NCBI RefSeq assembly: GCF_036881715.1
Contig: NZ_JBAKBF010000008.1
Coordinates: 1 to 64,000, forward strand
Direction: 5' to 3'
Length of the DNA stretch: 64,000 nt
Source: Pannonibacter anstelovis
GTDB taxonomy: Bacteria; Pseudomonadota; Alphaproteobacteria; Rhizobiales; Stappiaceae
The notes below the pieces were generated by a model that saw nothing but the letters and a program-made list of their open reading frames with translations, did not search any database and was not told where the DNA came from. A program made the position numbers and the translations under genes. Within the stretch, counting starts at the first letter, position 1. Each line of letters begins with the position of its first letter. Of the stretch, positions 1 through 9,103 are shown in pieces.

Positions 1-208
1 GCCCCGCCGAAGCGCCAGGTCAACGCCGGCCGCGTTTCCCTTCCTTCAAATACCTAATTGTCAAAGAACTGAACACTCACGCGTTCGCCCCGTTTCCGGG
101 AACCGCAGACAACAGAACCTTTCGCTCTTTCGAGCTCCTGATGGCTCAGTCGTTTTCGGCTGACCCGACAGCGTTTAGCGCCGTGTTTCCGTGGCGCCGC
201 CGTCGATG
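1..208 (-). other. rRNA operon leader with boxA (16S gene lies outside the window)
   Basis: On the minus strand, positions 70-57 read AGTTCTTTGACAAT. This matches the boxA antitermination element (TGYTCTTTRACA) that precedes bacterial 16S rRNA genes. It is followed by a stretch containing GGGAAACGCGG, which resembles the leader before 16S in Rhizobiales. A very good promoter sits upstream at 215-243. The mature 16S sequence is not visible, so it should begin left of position 1. Known: boxA in rRNA leaders recruits Nus factors. Inference: this is the start of a leftward rrn operon. No protein gene is credible here; short open frames overlap both strands without a ribosome binding site. Confidence 0.72.
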
Positions 209-214
209 GAGCGG

Positions 215-243
215 TTTATAGCCAGCCCCCCGAGAGGAGTCAA
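215..243 (-). promoter_or_regulatory. rRNA operon promoter, sigma70 type
   Basis: Read on the minus strand there is TTGACT (243-238), a 17-base spacer and TATAAA (220-215). This is nearly consensus and has the form of rrn promoters in Rhizobiales. It points leftward into the boxA leader. A second TTGACA-like hexamer lies a little further upstream in a T-rich stretch near 245-255. Confidence 0.75.
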
Positions 244-697
244 CACAGATTGTCAAAAAAGATTCACAAGGCACAAATCCCGCAGAAACGCTCAGGTTCG
301 GGCGGCCTGGAGCTGTGAGTTCCGCCTCCTTGTTCACAAGCCGGCTCAAAAAAATCGCAAGGACAGCGAAAAATTCTCAGATGCAGCAGCCATGGCAGCC
401 CCCATGCCGCAGGAAGAGAGGAGAAAGACGCCTGCGCTCCAGCTCAGGCTCTCTTTGCCTGTAAGGCTTCAAGGCGCCCTTGTCATATTCATGCCTGAAA
501 CCCTGCGTATCGAACGGTTCAGTTGCGGCGCGGGTGACGCAGCCGCACGCCAAGGCGACACCGCCGTTGACCTTTGCGGCGGCAAGCTGCATTTTCCGTC
601 AAGTTCGGGAAGGTTCCGGCCTGCGGCCGTTTCCGCGCATTGCCCGGCCCTGCAAGGTCCAGGCAATGCAGGACGACATGAACAGACAAGGCAACTG
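244..697. other. Intergenic region between rRNA promoter and the M23 gene
   Basis: About 450 bases without a supported gene. An open frame upstream of the M23 start continues through this stretch to position 191. Its translation is compositionally erratic and runs over the rRNA promoter, so I treat it as non-coding. The promoter of the M23 gene should be here, but I could not pick a convincing one. Confidence 0.5.
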
Positions 698-2680
698 ATG
701 CATCTGGGCCCATTTCAGTCTCACGCTCTTCCGGCGGTCGAACTCGGCACCATGCCTCCGCTTGTCGTCTATGACGAGCGCAACGCGTTGCCGGACCGCC
801 GGAAGGTAAGCTTGCGCTGGTTGACCGGGACCGTCCTGACAGGGGTGACCTCCATCGTGCTGATGGGCGGGGCGCTGGTTGCGGCCCTTGACGGGCAGTA
901 CCGTGTTGCCGCCGCAACGGCTCACATGCCCGGACAGGAGACACCGAGCACGGCCGGTGCCGGTACGAAAGGGGACAGGGTCAGCAAGGCAGCAGCCCAG
1001 TTCACCAGCAAACGCATCATTCCCTTGAATGTCGTGACACGCAGCGGTGATCAGGAGCATATCAAGGCGAAGCCTTATACATTTGTGAACACCACGCTGA
1101 CGACCCGGCGCATCGCCGATGTGGAGGGGCGCATTCCGGCCTTCAATCCGCTGCAGATGTTCGCCGATCAGAAGCCGCTGGATGAGCGGACGGTCAGCGA
1201 TGCTGTCTATTCGGGCAAGTCGGAAGGTGAATTCACGCTGGCCCAGAGCGACTTTCCGGTCAACAGCCCGTTGATCGACACAGCCCTCACCCCTTCGGAA
1301 ACGGAAGTGGAAGAGCAAGTCCGGGCTTCAGCCCAGTTTCTGAGTGAAAGCGGTGTCCAGATCGCGTCACGGACCATCGTCAACCCGGACCGTTTCGACT
1401 TCGATCTTGCCCGTCAGCCCGATTTCGCGCGGCTGTCCGTGCGGATCACCCAGGAAAACGTCTCCTTCGTTTCCAAGCAGGCTGGCACAACTCCCGCCGC
1501 CGGCTTTGACGAGCGTATCATACCCGTCGAGCCGGACATGGCCTTCAAGGACATCCTTCTGGACAATCAGGCATCCGATCCCGAGGCTGAAGCCATTCTG
1601 GCTGCCTTTCGCTTCGGCGCCGGCATTCTGGATGTTGCGCCTGGCGACCGGCTTCGCATTGCCCTCGGCTCAGATCCCGCCGACCCCACCATTCCGCGGG
1701 TCGAGCGTGTCAGCATCTATACCGAAACCCAGCACAAGGCGACCGTCGCCCGCTCTGACAATGGCATTTACGTGACCGCGAACGAGCCGGCAGAAGAACT
1801 TCTGGACGCCTTTGCCGAGGCCGAACGCAATACCTTTGGCAGCAGTTCCGGCGGCCCGTCCGTTTCACTTTACGAAAGCGTCTATCAGACAGCCCTCGAG
1901 CAGCAGATTCCGGAAGACCTGATCAAGGAGCTGATCGGCGCCTTCTCCTACGATGTGGACTTCAATGCCAGGGTCCAGCCCGGTGACTCGCTGGAAGTCT
2001 TCTATGGCGGCGGCGATGACGAGACTGGCGGCAACGGCGAGATCCTCTATGCCTCGCTGCATACAGGCTCTGCCGAGCGGCGGCTGTACCGCTTCCGTGC
2101 TCCCGATGACGGTTCGGTGGACTACTATGACGAGGAAGGCCGCAGCGCGAAGAAGTTCCTGATGCGCAAGCCGCTCACGGGCGGCACATTCCGGTCAGGT
2201 TTCGGCATGCGCCAGCACCCGGTCTATGGCTTTGGCAAGATGCATACGGGTGTGGACTGGTCTGCCCCGCGCGGCACGCCGATCATGGCATCGGGCAATG
2301 GCACCATCATCAAGGCCGGCTGGGAGTCGGGCTATGGCAAACGCGTGGAACTGCGCCACGCCAACGGCTACGTCACCACCTACAACCACATGAACGACTT
2401 CGGCCCCGGCATCAAGGAAGGCGGGCGCGTCACACAGGGCCAGATCATCGGCTATGTGGGCTCAACCGGCCTCTCGACCGGACCGCACCTTCACTATGAG
2501 GTGCTGGTGAACAACAATTTCGTGGATCCGATGCGCATCCGCCTGCCACGCGGCCGGGTTCTGGATGGCGACATGCTGGCGAATTTCGAGCAGGAGCGCA
2601 CCCGCATCGACGCCCTGCTTGAGCGCGGGCAAAAGCCCTCGCGCTTCGCGGCGGCGTCCGCGTCAGCGACGGTGCGCTGA
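698..2680 (+). CDS. M23 family metallopeptidase (envelope peptidoglycan hydrolase or divisome activator type)
   Basis: A 660-residue protein. A single membrane segment lies at about residues 42-64, followed by a long periplasmic linker and an N-terminal M23-associated region, then a C-terminal LytM/M23 domain (about 490-625). Zinc ligands are visible: His507 in the RQHP motif, His516/Asp520 in HTGVD and His597/His599 in GPHLHYE, so the site looks catalytically intact. Family members cut or regulate peptidoglycan cross-links in the periplasm. I chose ATG 698 because AAGG lies six bases upstream. The frame is open back to 191, but that stretch overlaps the rRNA promoter. It stands alone on the plus strand and shares a terminator with clpB. 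Confidence 0.88.
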   Translation: MHLGPFQSHALPAVELGTMPPLVVYDERNALPDRRKVSLRWLTGTVLTGVTSIVLMGGALVAALDGQYRVAAATAHMPGQETPSTAGAGTKGDRVSKAAAQFTSKRIIPLNVVTRSGDQEHIKAKPYTFVNTTLTTRRIADVEGRIPAFNPLQMFADQKPLDERTVSDAVYSGKSEGEFTLAQSDFPVNSPLIDTALTPSETEVEEQVRASAQFLSESGVQIASRTIVNPDRFDFDLARQPDFARLSVRITQENVSFVSKQAGTTPAAGFDERIIPVEPDMAFKDILLDNQASDPEAEAILAAFRFGAGILDVAPGDRLRIALGSDPADPTIPRVERVSIYTETQHKATVARSDNGIYVTANEPAEELLDAFAEAERNTFGSSSGGPSVSLYESVYQTALEQQIPEDLIKELIGAFSYDVDFNARVQPGDSLEVFYGGGDDETGGNGEILYASLHTGSAERRLYRFRAPDDGSVDYYDEEGRSAKKFLMRKPLTGGTFRSGFGMRQHPVYGFGKMHTGVDWSAPRGTPIMASGNGTIIKAGWESGYGKRVELRHANGYVTTYNHMNDFGPGIKEGGRVTQGQIIGYVGSTGLSTGPHLHYEVLVNNNFVDPMRIRLPRGRVLDGDMLANFEQERTRIDALLERGQKPSRFAAASASATVR

Positions 2681-2715
2681 CGGAGCACTTCCCGCCGCTT
2701 TGTGCAACAAGACCA

Positions 2716-2747
2716 AAAGACCCGCCGGAGCGCTCCGGCGGGTCTTT
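2716..2747. terminator. Bidirectional terminator between the M23 gene and clpB
   Basis: A perfect 32-base palindrome with 16-base arms (2716-2731 and 2732-2747). It ends in CTTT then CGTTTTC on the plus strand and in CTTTTGG on the minus strand. It lies between two convergent genes and can serve both. Confidence 0.85.
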
Positions 2748-2783
2748 CGTTTTCATGACGGCCGTTTCAAGGCCGGAGGCGCA

Positions 2784-5387
2784 TCAGGCCGCCGCAGATT
2801 CGCCAGCGGCTGGCCCAGTCGTGAAGATCAGCCGGTCCGTTCCGGCGCTGACCGCCACGTGGTCGCCGTCCCTGACCGTCCCGGCAAGGATCTTCTCCGC
2901 CAGCGGGTCCTGCACATCCTTCTGGATCACCCGCTTCAGCGGCCGGGCGCCATAAGCGGCGTCATAGCCCTTCTGCGACAGCCAGCCGATGGCGCTGTCG
3001 TCCAGATCCAGCGTGATCTTGCGGTCGGCAAGCAAGGCCCGCAGCCGCTCCAGCTGGATCGACACGATGGACGCCATCTGGTTGCGCTGCAGCCGGTGGA
3101 AGAGCACGATCTCGTCCAGGCGGTTGAGGAATTCGGGCCGGAAATGGCTGCGCACCACGCCCATCACCTCCTCGCGCACCTTGTCCGTATCCTCGCCCTC
3201 AGGCTGGTTCACCAGATACTCGGCGCCCAGATTCGAGGTCATGATGATCAGCGTGTTGCGGAAGTCGACGGTGCGGCCCTGACCATCGGTCAGGCGGCCA
3301 TCATCGAGCACCTGCAACAGAACGTTGAACACATCCGTATGGGCCTTCTCGATCTCGTCGAACAGAACGACCTGATAGGGCCGGCGGCGTACCGCCTCCG
3401 TCAGGGCGCCGCCCTCTTCGTAGCCGACATAACCCGGAGGCGCGCCGATCAGGCGGGAGACCGAGTGCTTCTCCATATATTCCGACATGTCGAGACGGAC
3501 CATCGCCGTGTCATCGTCGAACAGGAACGAGGCCAGCGCCTTGGTCAGCTCCGTCTTGCCCACACCCGTGGGCCCGAGGAACATGAAGGAGCCAATCGGC
3601 CGGTTCGGGTCCTGCAGTCCGGCACGGGCACGGCGGACGGCGGTGGAAACCGCATGGATCGCCTCGGCCTGGCCGATCACCCGGCCCGCCAGCACGTCTT
3701 CCATGCGCAGGAGCTTGTCACGCTCGCCTTCCAGCATCTTGTCAACCGGAATGCCCGTCCACTTGGACACCACCTGGGCGATGTGGCTGGAGGTCACGGC
3801 CTCATCCAGCATCGCCCCCTTGGCGCTGGCACCGGCCATTTCGGCGAGCTTGCGCTCCAATTCCGGAATGACGCCATAGGCAAGCTCGCCAGCCCGGGCA
3901 AGATTGCCCTGCCGCTGCGCCTTTTCAAGCTCGCTGCGGGCGCCGTCCAGCTGCTCCTTGAGCTTCTGTTCGACGTTCAGCTTGTCCTTCTCACCCTGCC
4001 AGCGCTGGGTCAGCGCATCGGACTCTTCCTCAAGCGACGTCAGCTCCTTCTCAAGCCGGACCAGCCGGTCCTGCGCGGCAGGATCGTTCTCCTTCTTCAG
4101 CGCCTCCCGCTCGATCTTGAGCTGAATGATGCGCCGGTCGAGTTCATCGAGCTCTTCGGGTTTGGAGTCCACCTGCATCCTGAGGCGGCTGGCGGCTTCG
4201 TCCATCAGGTCGATGGCCTTGTCCGGCAGGAACCGGTCGGTGATGTAGCGGTTCGACAATGTCGCGGCGGAGACGATGGCCGAATCGGTGATGCGCACCC
4301 CGTGATGCAGCTCGTATTTCTCCTTGATGCCGCGCAGGATGGAGATAGTGTCCTCCACCGTCGGCTCGCTGACGAAAACCGGCTGGAACCGGCGGGCGAG
4401 CGCCGCGTCCTTTTCAACATGCTTGCGGTACTCATCGAGCGTCGTTGCGCCGACGCAATGCAGCTCGCCGCGGGCAAGGGCCGGCTTCAGCAGGTTGGAG
4501 GCATCCATGGCCCCATCCCCTTTGCCCGCGCCGACCAGCGTGTGCATCTCGTCGATGAACAGGATGATGCCGCCTGCAGCCGTCTCCACTTCGGAGAGAA
4601 CCGCCTTCAGCCGCTCTTCGAACTCGCCGCGGTATTTGGCGCCGGCAATCAGCGAGCCCATGTCGAGTGCAAGAAGCTGCTTGTCCTTCAGGCTCTCCGG
4701 CACATCGCCATTGACGATGCGCAAGGCAAGGCCTTCGGCAATCGCCGTCTTGCCCACGCCCGGCTCACCGATCAGAACCGGATTGTTCTTGGTACGGCGG
4801 GAGAGAACCTGAATGGTGCGGCGGATTTCCTCATCGCGGCCGATCACCGGATCGAGCTTGCCGTCACGGGCGGCCTGCGTCAGGTCACGGGCATATTTCT
4901 TCAACGCGTCATACTGGCTCTCGGCACTGGCGGAGTCCGCCGTACGGCCCTTGCGCAGGGCATTGATCGCCTGGTTGAGATTGGCCGGGGACACGCCCGC
5001 CTTGGCCAGAAGTTTGCCGGCCTCGCTGTCATTGTCCATGGCAAGAGCCAGCAGCATGCGCTCGACGGTGACGAAGCTGTCGCCCGCCTTGTCTGCCACC
5101 TTCTCGGCCTGCTCGAAGAAGCGCGCCATGGCGGGAGACAGATAAAGCTGCCCCGAACCGCCGGAGACTTTCGGCAACCGGGAAATAGCCTGCTCAACGG
5201 CAATACGGACATCCTGGGACGAGCCGCCCGCACGGTCGATCAGACCGGCGGCCATGCCTTCGGGATCGTCGATCAGCACCTTGAGAAGATGCTCGGGAAG
5301 GAGCTGCTGATGCCCCTGCCCCAGCGCAAAGGTCTGCGCAGACTGGATGAAGCCGCGCGCCCGTTCGGTGTATTTTTCCATATTCAT
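2784..5387 (-). CDS. clpB: ATP-dependent disaggregase ClpB
   Basis: An 867-residue Hsp100 chaperone that extracts polypeptides from aggregates together with DnaK. Visible in order: N-domain starting MNMEKYTERARG, first AAA+ module with Walker A GEPGVGKT (near residue 205), a coiled-coil middle domain rich in Glu, Lys and Leu, and a second AAA+ module with Walker A GPTGVGKT (near 600). Length and layout match full ClpB. The start at 5387 has AGGAG eight bases upstream; the frame extends 12 codons further without support. It probably forms a single-gene heat-shock unit: an RpoH-like promoter lies at 5528-5555 and a strong terminator follows the gene. Confidence 0.98.
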   Translation of the reverse strand: MNMEKYTERARGFIQSAQTFALGQGHQQLLPEHLLKVLIDDPEGMAAGLIDRAGGSSQDVRIAVEQAISRLPKVSGGSGQLYLSPAMARFFEQAEKVADKAGDSFVTVERMLLALAMDNDSEAGKLLAKAGVSPANLNQAINALRKGRTADSASAESQYDALKKYARDLTQAARDGKLDPVIGRDEEIRRTIQVLSRRTKNNPVLIGEPGVGKTAIAEGLALRIVNGDVPESLKDKQLLALDMGSLIAGAKYRGEFEERLKAVLSEVETAAGGIILFIDEMHTLVGAGKGDGAMDASNLLKPALARGELHCVGATTLDEYRKHVEKDAALARRFQPVFVSEPTVEDTISILRGIKEKYELHHGVRITDSAIVSAATLSNRYITDRFLPDKAIDLMDEAASRLRMQVDSKPEELDELDRRIIQLKIEREALKKENDPAAQDRLVRLEKELTSLEEESDALTQRWQGEKDKLNVEQKLKEQLDGARSELEKAQRQGNLARAGELAYGVIPELERKLAEMAGASAKGAMLDEAVTSSHIAQVVSKWTGIPVDKMLEGERDKLLRMEDVLAGRVIGQAEAIHAVSTAVRRARAGLQDPNRPIGSFMFLGPTGVGKTELTKALASFLFDDDTAMVRLDMSEYMEKHSVSRLIGAPPGYVGYEEGGALTEAVRRRPYQVVLFDEIEKAHTDVFNVLLQVLDDGRLTDGQGRTVDFRNTLIIMTSNLGAEYLVNQPEGEDTDKVREEVMGVVRSHFRPEFLNRLDEIVLFHRLQRNQMASIVSIQLERLRALLADRKITLDLDDSAIGWLSQKGYDAAYGARPLKRVIQKDVQDPLAEKILAGTVRDGDHVAVSAGTDRLIFTTGPAAGESAAA

Positions 5388-5527
5388 TCGCAAAACTCCT
5401 TTCCGCCTGACCACCCGTAGCATGGCCGGCGTGCTGGACTGCGAGCCCCATTTGGCGGGCAGCCCCGGCCTTGCGGCCGCAAGCTGCCCAAGCGGGCACC
5501 CGCGCCATCACTCGGATGGCAAGGCTC

Positions 5528-5555
5528 ATATAGTGTTGCAAATTGACAACAAAAG
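5528..5555 (-). promoter_or_regulatory. Candidate heat-shock (RpoH-like) promoter of clpB
   Basis: On the minus strand CTTTTG (5555-5550) and CTATAT (5533-5528) are separated by 16 bases. CTATAT is a common -10 form for alphaproteobacterial RpoH promoters. The -35 deviates from CTTGAA, so the call is tentative. It lies about 140 bases upstream of the clpB start. The rest of the 5388-5720 gap holds only the DUF4167 terminator. Confidence 0.4.
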
Positions 5556-5662
5556 GGGGGTGTCCGGCAACTCCGGAAGGATCCTGATCCCCGAAGCTTT
5601 CGCGGGGCTCGCCCGGCGCCAGCAGGCGCAAGGAAAAGACGCGCGCAGCCGCATCGCAACGA

Positions 5663-5695
5663 GAAAGGGCGCCCCGGAGACCGGAACGCCCTTTC
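5663..5695 (-). terminator. Terminator after the DUF4167 gene
   Basis: A nine-base-pair stem (GAAAGGGCG at 5663-5671 with CGCCCTTTC at 5687-5695) encloses a 15-base loop. It lies just downstream of the leftward gene ending at 5721. The minus strand continues TTTCTCGTT. Confidence 0.65.
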
Positions 5696-5720
5696 GTATC
5701 TTCGGTAGCCTGCTGCCTGC

Positions 5721-6701
5721 TCAGGCGTCGCTGGAGGTGGTTTCTTCCACATCCTTGGTGCGGCGCGGGCGCGGCGTACGGCGGGCACGGGGCTTGGGCT
5801 CCTCACCGGCTTCCACCGGAGCGGCAGCCTCGGCGGCAACCGTGGCAGGAGCTGCGGCGGTTTCTTCAGCCGGAGCATCTTCGCCCTCGCGGCGCTGACC
5901 ACGGCCACGGGTGCCGCGCAGGCGGCGGCGCGGGCGGCCATCCTCACCGTCTTCACCTTCGGCTCCGGGATAGACCGCAGCTTCCGTCTGAACCGGCTCG
6001 TCGTGAACCGGACGGCTGATATGCCCTCCGTTCAGTTCCGGTACCGGCATGTGCTCGATGAAGGGCTGCGGTTCGTCGGCCGCAACATATTCAACCGGGC
6101 GCGGGGCACGTTCCTGACGGTCGTCCCGGTCGCGGCGCTCATAGCGGTCCTGCCGGTTGTTGCGCTCGGAACGTTCCTGACGCACCGGGCGGTCACCGCG
6201 TTCGGGGCGCTCGCCACGCTCCTGACGGTCACCCCGGTCCTGGCGTTCACCGCGCTCCTGACGCCCGGGGCGGTCCTGCCGCTCCATGCGTTCAGAGCGA
6301 TCCGGGCGTTCAAAACGCTCAGAACGCTCCTGCCGCTCGGGCTGGTCCTGACGGTCGGACCGCTCGTTGATCTCGGCGCCTTCGGCACCCTGATCCTCGC
6401 CATCCTCCTCATCATAACCGTTGTCGAAGCGCAGACCGCCGCTTGCCGCCATGTTGGGCTGAGCCGCCGCAACGATGCGGTAATAGTGCTCGGCATGCTG
6501 GAAATAGTTCTCCGACATGATCCGGTCACCGGCTGCCTGTGCGTCGCGGGCCAGCTGCTGGTACTTCTCGGCGATGTGCAGAGCCGTACCCCTGATCTTC
6601 ACGTCCGGGCCGTTCGATTCAAACGTCCGGGTCAGCGGATTCGGTCCCTTACGGCCCCGGTTGTTCCGCATACGCTGCTTATTTTGATTTCCTGGTCTCA
6701 T
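5721..6701 (-). CDS. DUF4167 domain protein with a long charged low-complexity tail
   Basis: A 326-residue protein of unknown function. The conserved N-terminal block (about residues 1-75) contains NPLTRTFESNGPDVKIRG, then an HIAEKY...ENYFQHAEHYYRI helix pair typical of DUF4167, a family common in alphaproteobacteria. Residues about 95-200 are repeats of Arg/Asp/Glu/Gln of the RxDRxER kind, and the C terminus is Ala/Pro/Glu/Arg-rich. The composition suggests a disordered, possibly RNA-binding region, which is inference. I chose the start at 6701 because homologues begin MRPG; the preceding 15 codons lack support. It lies downstream of prmC but after a 379-base gap, so it likely has its own promoter. 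Confidence 0.85.
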   Translation of the reverse strand: MRPGNQNKQRMRNNRGRKGPNPLTRTFESNGPDVKIRGTALHIAEKYQQLARDAQAAGDRIMSENYFQHAEHYYRIVAAAQPNMAASGGLRFDNGYDEEDGEDQGAEGAEINERSDRQDQPERQERSERFERPDRSERMERQDRPGRQERGERQDRGDRQERGERPERGDRPVRQERSERNNRQDRYERRDRDDRQERAPRPVEYVAADEPQPFIEHMPVPELNGGHISRPVHDEPVQTEAAVYPGAEGEDGEDGRPRRRLRGTRGRGQRREGEDAPAEETAAAPATVAAEAAAPVEAGEEPKPRARRTPRPRRTKDVEETTSSDA

Positions 6702-7080
6702 CCTGCCGTTAACTCTTAAGGAACGGCGGCCGGCAAGGCCGGCCAATCAAAAGCGCGTCTGTATTCCCTGCGCTGGGATTCCGGATTTACCCGGCTCCAG
6801 TGAAGGGAGCATGACCGGCTGTGAACAATGAACCGCCACGACAGCTTCACCCGGCAAAGGGCAACGCAATCGTCATATTCTGCGACAGACCGACAGTCCG
6901 ATTAATCAGAAAATGTTCGGTTTCCAAAACGCGTTGCGATCGTTCGGCCCATAATCCCTGCGTGGGCTGGATCGCCGATATGGCGAGAAACTCGCCCCGA
7001 CCGCGTTATCCCGGCTTCGGCAAAGTGAAACTAGCCGGTTCGCGTCAGATTTCCAAGCCTTTTTTGAAGGATGTCCGCAG
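6702..7080. other. Intergenic region upstream of the DUF4167 gene, with a hairpin
   Basis: No gene is supported. A seven-base-pair hairpin (GGCCGGC at 6728-6734, GCCGGCC at 6738-6744) lies 27 bases upstream of the DUF4167 start, so it would fall in its mRNA leader. The rest is moderately AT-rich (for example near 6860-6930) and should hold the DUF4167 promoter and the 3' end of the prfA-prmC transcript. I could not assign exact elements. Confidence 0.45.
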
Positions 7081-7953
7081 TCAACCCGATGCCGGCTTAA
7101 TGCCCGTCACCACACGGTCATTTCCGCCGAGATCCTGAATGATTTCAAGATCCTGAAATCCAGCCTCAGCCATCAGGCCGCAAACGGCTCTGCCCTGGTC
7201 ATAGCCGGTCTCGAAGCCGAGCCGCCCTCCGGGACGCAGCGCAGCCAACGCTTGCGGCACGATTGCACGGTACGCAACAAGCCCATCAGATCCGCCATCA
7301 AGCGCCAGAACCGGGTCGTGCTTGCGCACATCTTCATCGAGCCCCGCGATCACACCAGAGGCGATGTAAGGCGGATTGCTGACGATCCAGTCGAACACAG
7401 GCGCAAGACTTTCCCCATAGTTTGCCAGCGCAAAGCAAAGCCTGTCCTCCAGCCCGTGACGCCGCGCATTGGCCCGCGCCGTCTCCAGCGCACCGGCAGA
7501 CAGATCAATCGCAAGACCGTGCGCCTGTGGCAGCTCATTGAGCAGGGCCAGAATGATGGCGCCCGTGCCCGTGCCGATGTCAGCAATCAGCGGATCTGCG
7601 AGGCCACCCGCCCGCGCCAGCACCGCCTCCACCAGCGTTTCGGTGTCGGGACGGGGCTCCAGAGTGTCCGGGGAAAGGGCCAGATCAAGACCAAAGAACT
7701 GCCGCTCGCCCAGAATGCGGCCGACAGGCTCATGCGCTTCGCGCCGCTCAGCATGGCGGCGCGCCCGCGTTGAAGCGGCCTCGCTCACAGGATCATCGGA
7801 GCGCAGCACGACATCACCGGGAGACAGACCAGCAGCAGCGGCCACGAGCAGCCGGGCGTCCAGCTCCGGCGAAGCAAGGCCTGCCTTGCGGAACCTGTCG
7901 CGCAGCTCGCGGTAAAGCGCACCCAGAGTTGGCGCATCCCCTGTCCCAGACAT
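7081..7953 (-). CDS. prmC: Release factor glutamine methyltransferase PrmC
   Basis: A 290-residue enzyme that methylates the GGQ glutamine of peptide chain release factors, using S-adenosylmethionine. The N-terminal helical substrate domain is followed by a Rossmann methyltransferase domain with IADIGTGTGAI and the diagnostic SNPPYI motif near residue 190. It starts four bases after the prfA stop, with GAGGAGG inside the end of prfA, so the two are translationally linked. That places the enzyme directly next to its substrate, the usual arrangement in bacteria. Confidence 0.96.
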   Translation of the reverse strand: MSGTGDAPTLGALYRELRDRFRKAGLASPELDARLLVAAAAGLSPGDVVLRSDDPVSEAASTRARRHAERREAHEPVGRILGERQFFGLDLALSPDTLEPRPDTETLVEAVLARAGGLADPLIADIGTGTGAIILALLNELPQAHGLAIDLSAGALETARANARRHGLEDRLCFALANYGESLAPVFDWIVSNPPYIASGVIAGLDEDVRKHDPVLALDGGSDGLVAYRAIVPQALAALRPGGRLGFETGYDQGRAVCGLMAEAGFQDLEIIQDLGGNDRVVTGIKPASG

Positions 7954-7957
7954 GGGG

Positions 7958-9031
7958 TCAGCCCTCCTCGGCGGCCATCAGCGTTGCCTGATGATCGACG
8001 GTCAGCGCCTCGACCAGCTCGTTCAACGCCTCGCCTGCCAGCACCTGCTCCAGCTTGTAGAGCGTCAGGCCGATGCGGTGATCGGTGACCCGGCCTTGCG
8101 GGAAGTTATAGGTGCGGATGCGCTCGGAACGGTCACCAGAGCCCACCTGCAGGCGCCGCGCCTCGGAGCGCTCGTTCGCTGCCTTGTCGCGCTGCGCATC
8201 ATAGATGCGGGCGCGCAGCAGCTGCAGGGCTCTCGCACGGTTCTTGTGCTGGGAGCGTTCGTCCTGCACCGCCACGACGATACCGGTGGGCAGATGGGTG
8301 ATGCGCACGGCCGAATCGGTGGTGTTGACGTGCTGGCCGCCCGCCCCGGATGCCCTGTAGGTGTCGATCTTCAGGTCCGATTCCTGAACATCCACATCCA
8401 CCTCTTCGGCCTGCGGCAGCACGGCAACCGTGGCGGCAGAGGTGTGGATGCGCCCGCCCGATTCGGTTTCGGGCACGCGCTGCACCCGGTGCACACCTGA
8501 TTCGAACTTGAGCCGGGCAAACACATTCTCACCCGTGACCGACGCAATCACTTCCTTGAAGCCGCCCGCCTCGCCTTCGCTGGCCGAAAGCACTTCCACC
8601 TTCCAGCCCTGCAGTGCGGCATAGCGCTGATACATGCGGAAAAGGTCACCGGCAAAAAGCGCCGCTTCATCCCCGCCCGTGCCGGCCCGCACTTCCAGAA
8701 TGGCGTCATTCTTGTCGGCGCTGTCCTTGGGCAGAAGGCCGATGCGCACGGCCTGCGTCAGCTCCTCCACCTTCTGCGTCAGCTCATCGCGCTCCAGCTC
8801 GGCGAGGTCCCGCATCTCCCGGTCGCTGCCCGCCTCCGCAATCAGCGCCTCTGCACCAGCGAGATCCTCCTCCGCCTTGCGCAGAGCCTGCACGGCGCGC
8901 ACCAGCGGCTCCAGATCGGCATATTCACGCGAAAGACGCACATATTCCCCAGCATCCGGACCGGAGGACATGCGGTGTTCGAGTTCGGCAAAGCGGTTCA
9001 GCAGTGTGTCGAGTTTTGCTTGCGCCAGCAT
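7958..9031 (-). CDS. prfA: Peptide chain release factor 1
   Basis: A 357-residue RF1, which ends translation at UAA and UAG. The helical N-terminal domain is followed by the codon-recognition motif PET (PxT class, which separates RF1 from RF2's SPF), located in RVPETESGGR. The catalytic GGQ is in SGAGGQHVN near residue 231. Length matches the family. It is transcribed leftward with prmC directly behind it and ptsP 72 bases ahead, so ptsP-prfA-prmC is probably one transcript. Confidence 0.97.
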   Translation of the reverse strand: MLAQAKLDTLLNRFAELEHRMSSGPDAGEYVRLSREYADLEPLVRAVQALRKAEEDLAGAEALIAEAGSDREMRDLAELERDELTQKVEELTQAVRIGLLPKDSADKNDAILEVRAGTGGDEAALFAGDLFRMYQRYAALQGWKVEVLSASEGEAGGFKEVIASVTGENVFARLKFESGVHRVQRVPETESGGRIHTSAATVAVLPQAEEVDVDVQESDLKIDTYRASGAGGQHVNTTDSAVRITHLPTGIVVAVQDERSQHKNRARALQLLRARIYDAQRDKAANERSEARRLQVGSGDRSERIRTYNFPQGRVTDHRIGLTLYKLEQVLAGEALNELVEALTVDHQATLMAAEEG

Positions 9032-9103
9032 GAGCGCATGTCTCCAGAGCCACGGGAGGAAAGTGCCTCCCGGCAGTAAACGGGATGAGCGGCAGGTGCG
9101 GCG

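Noticed and set aside
191..697. N-terminal extension of the M23 protein by 169 residues
   Set aside because: It runs over the rRNA promoter and has no membrane or family features; ATG 698 has a ribosome binding site.
2565..5420. A 951-codon open frame on the plus strand across clpB
   Set aside because: It is the antisense shadow of clpB, common in GC-rich DNA; no ribosome binding site, and the minus strand encodes a full ClpB.
6110..6340. Short direct repeats that could suggest a tandem repeat array or CRISPR
   Set aside because: They are degenerate codons for the RxDRxER tail of the DUF4167 protein; no unique spacers of constant length.
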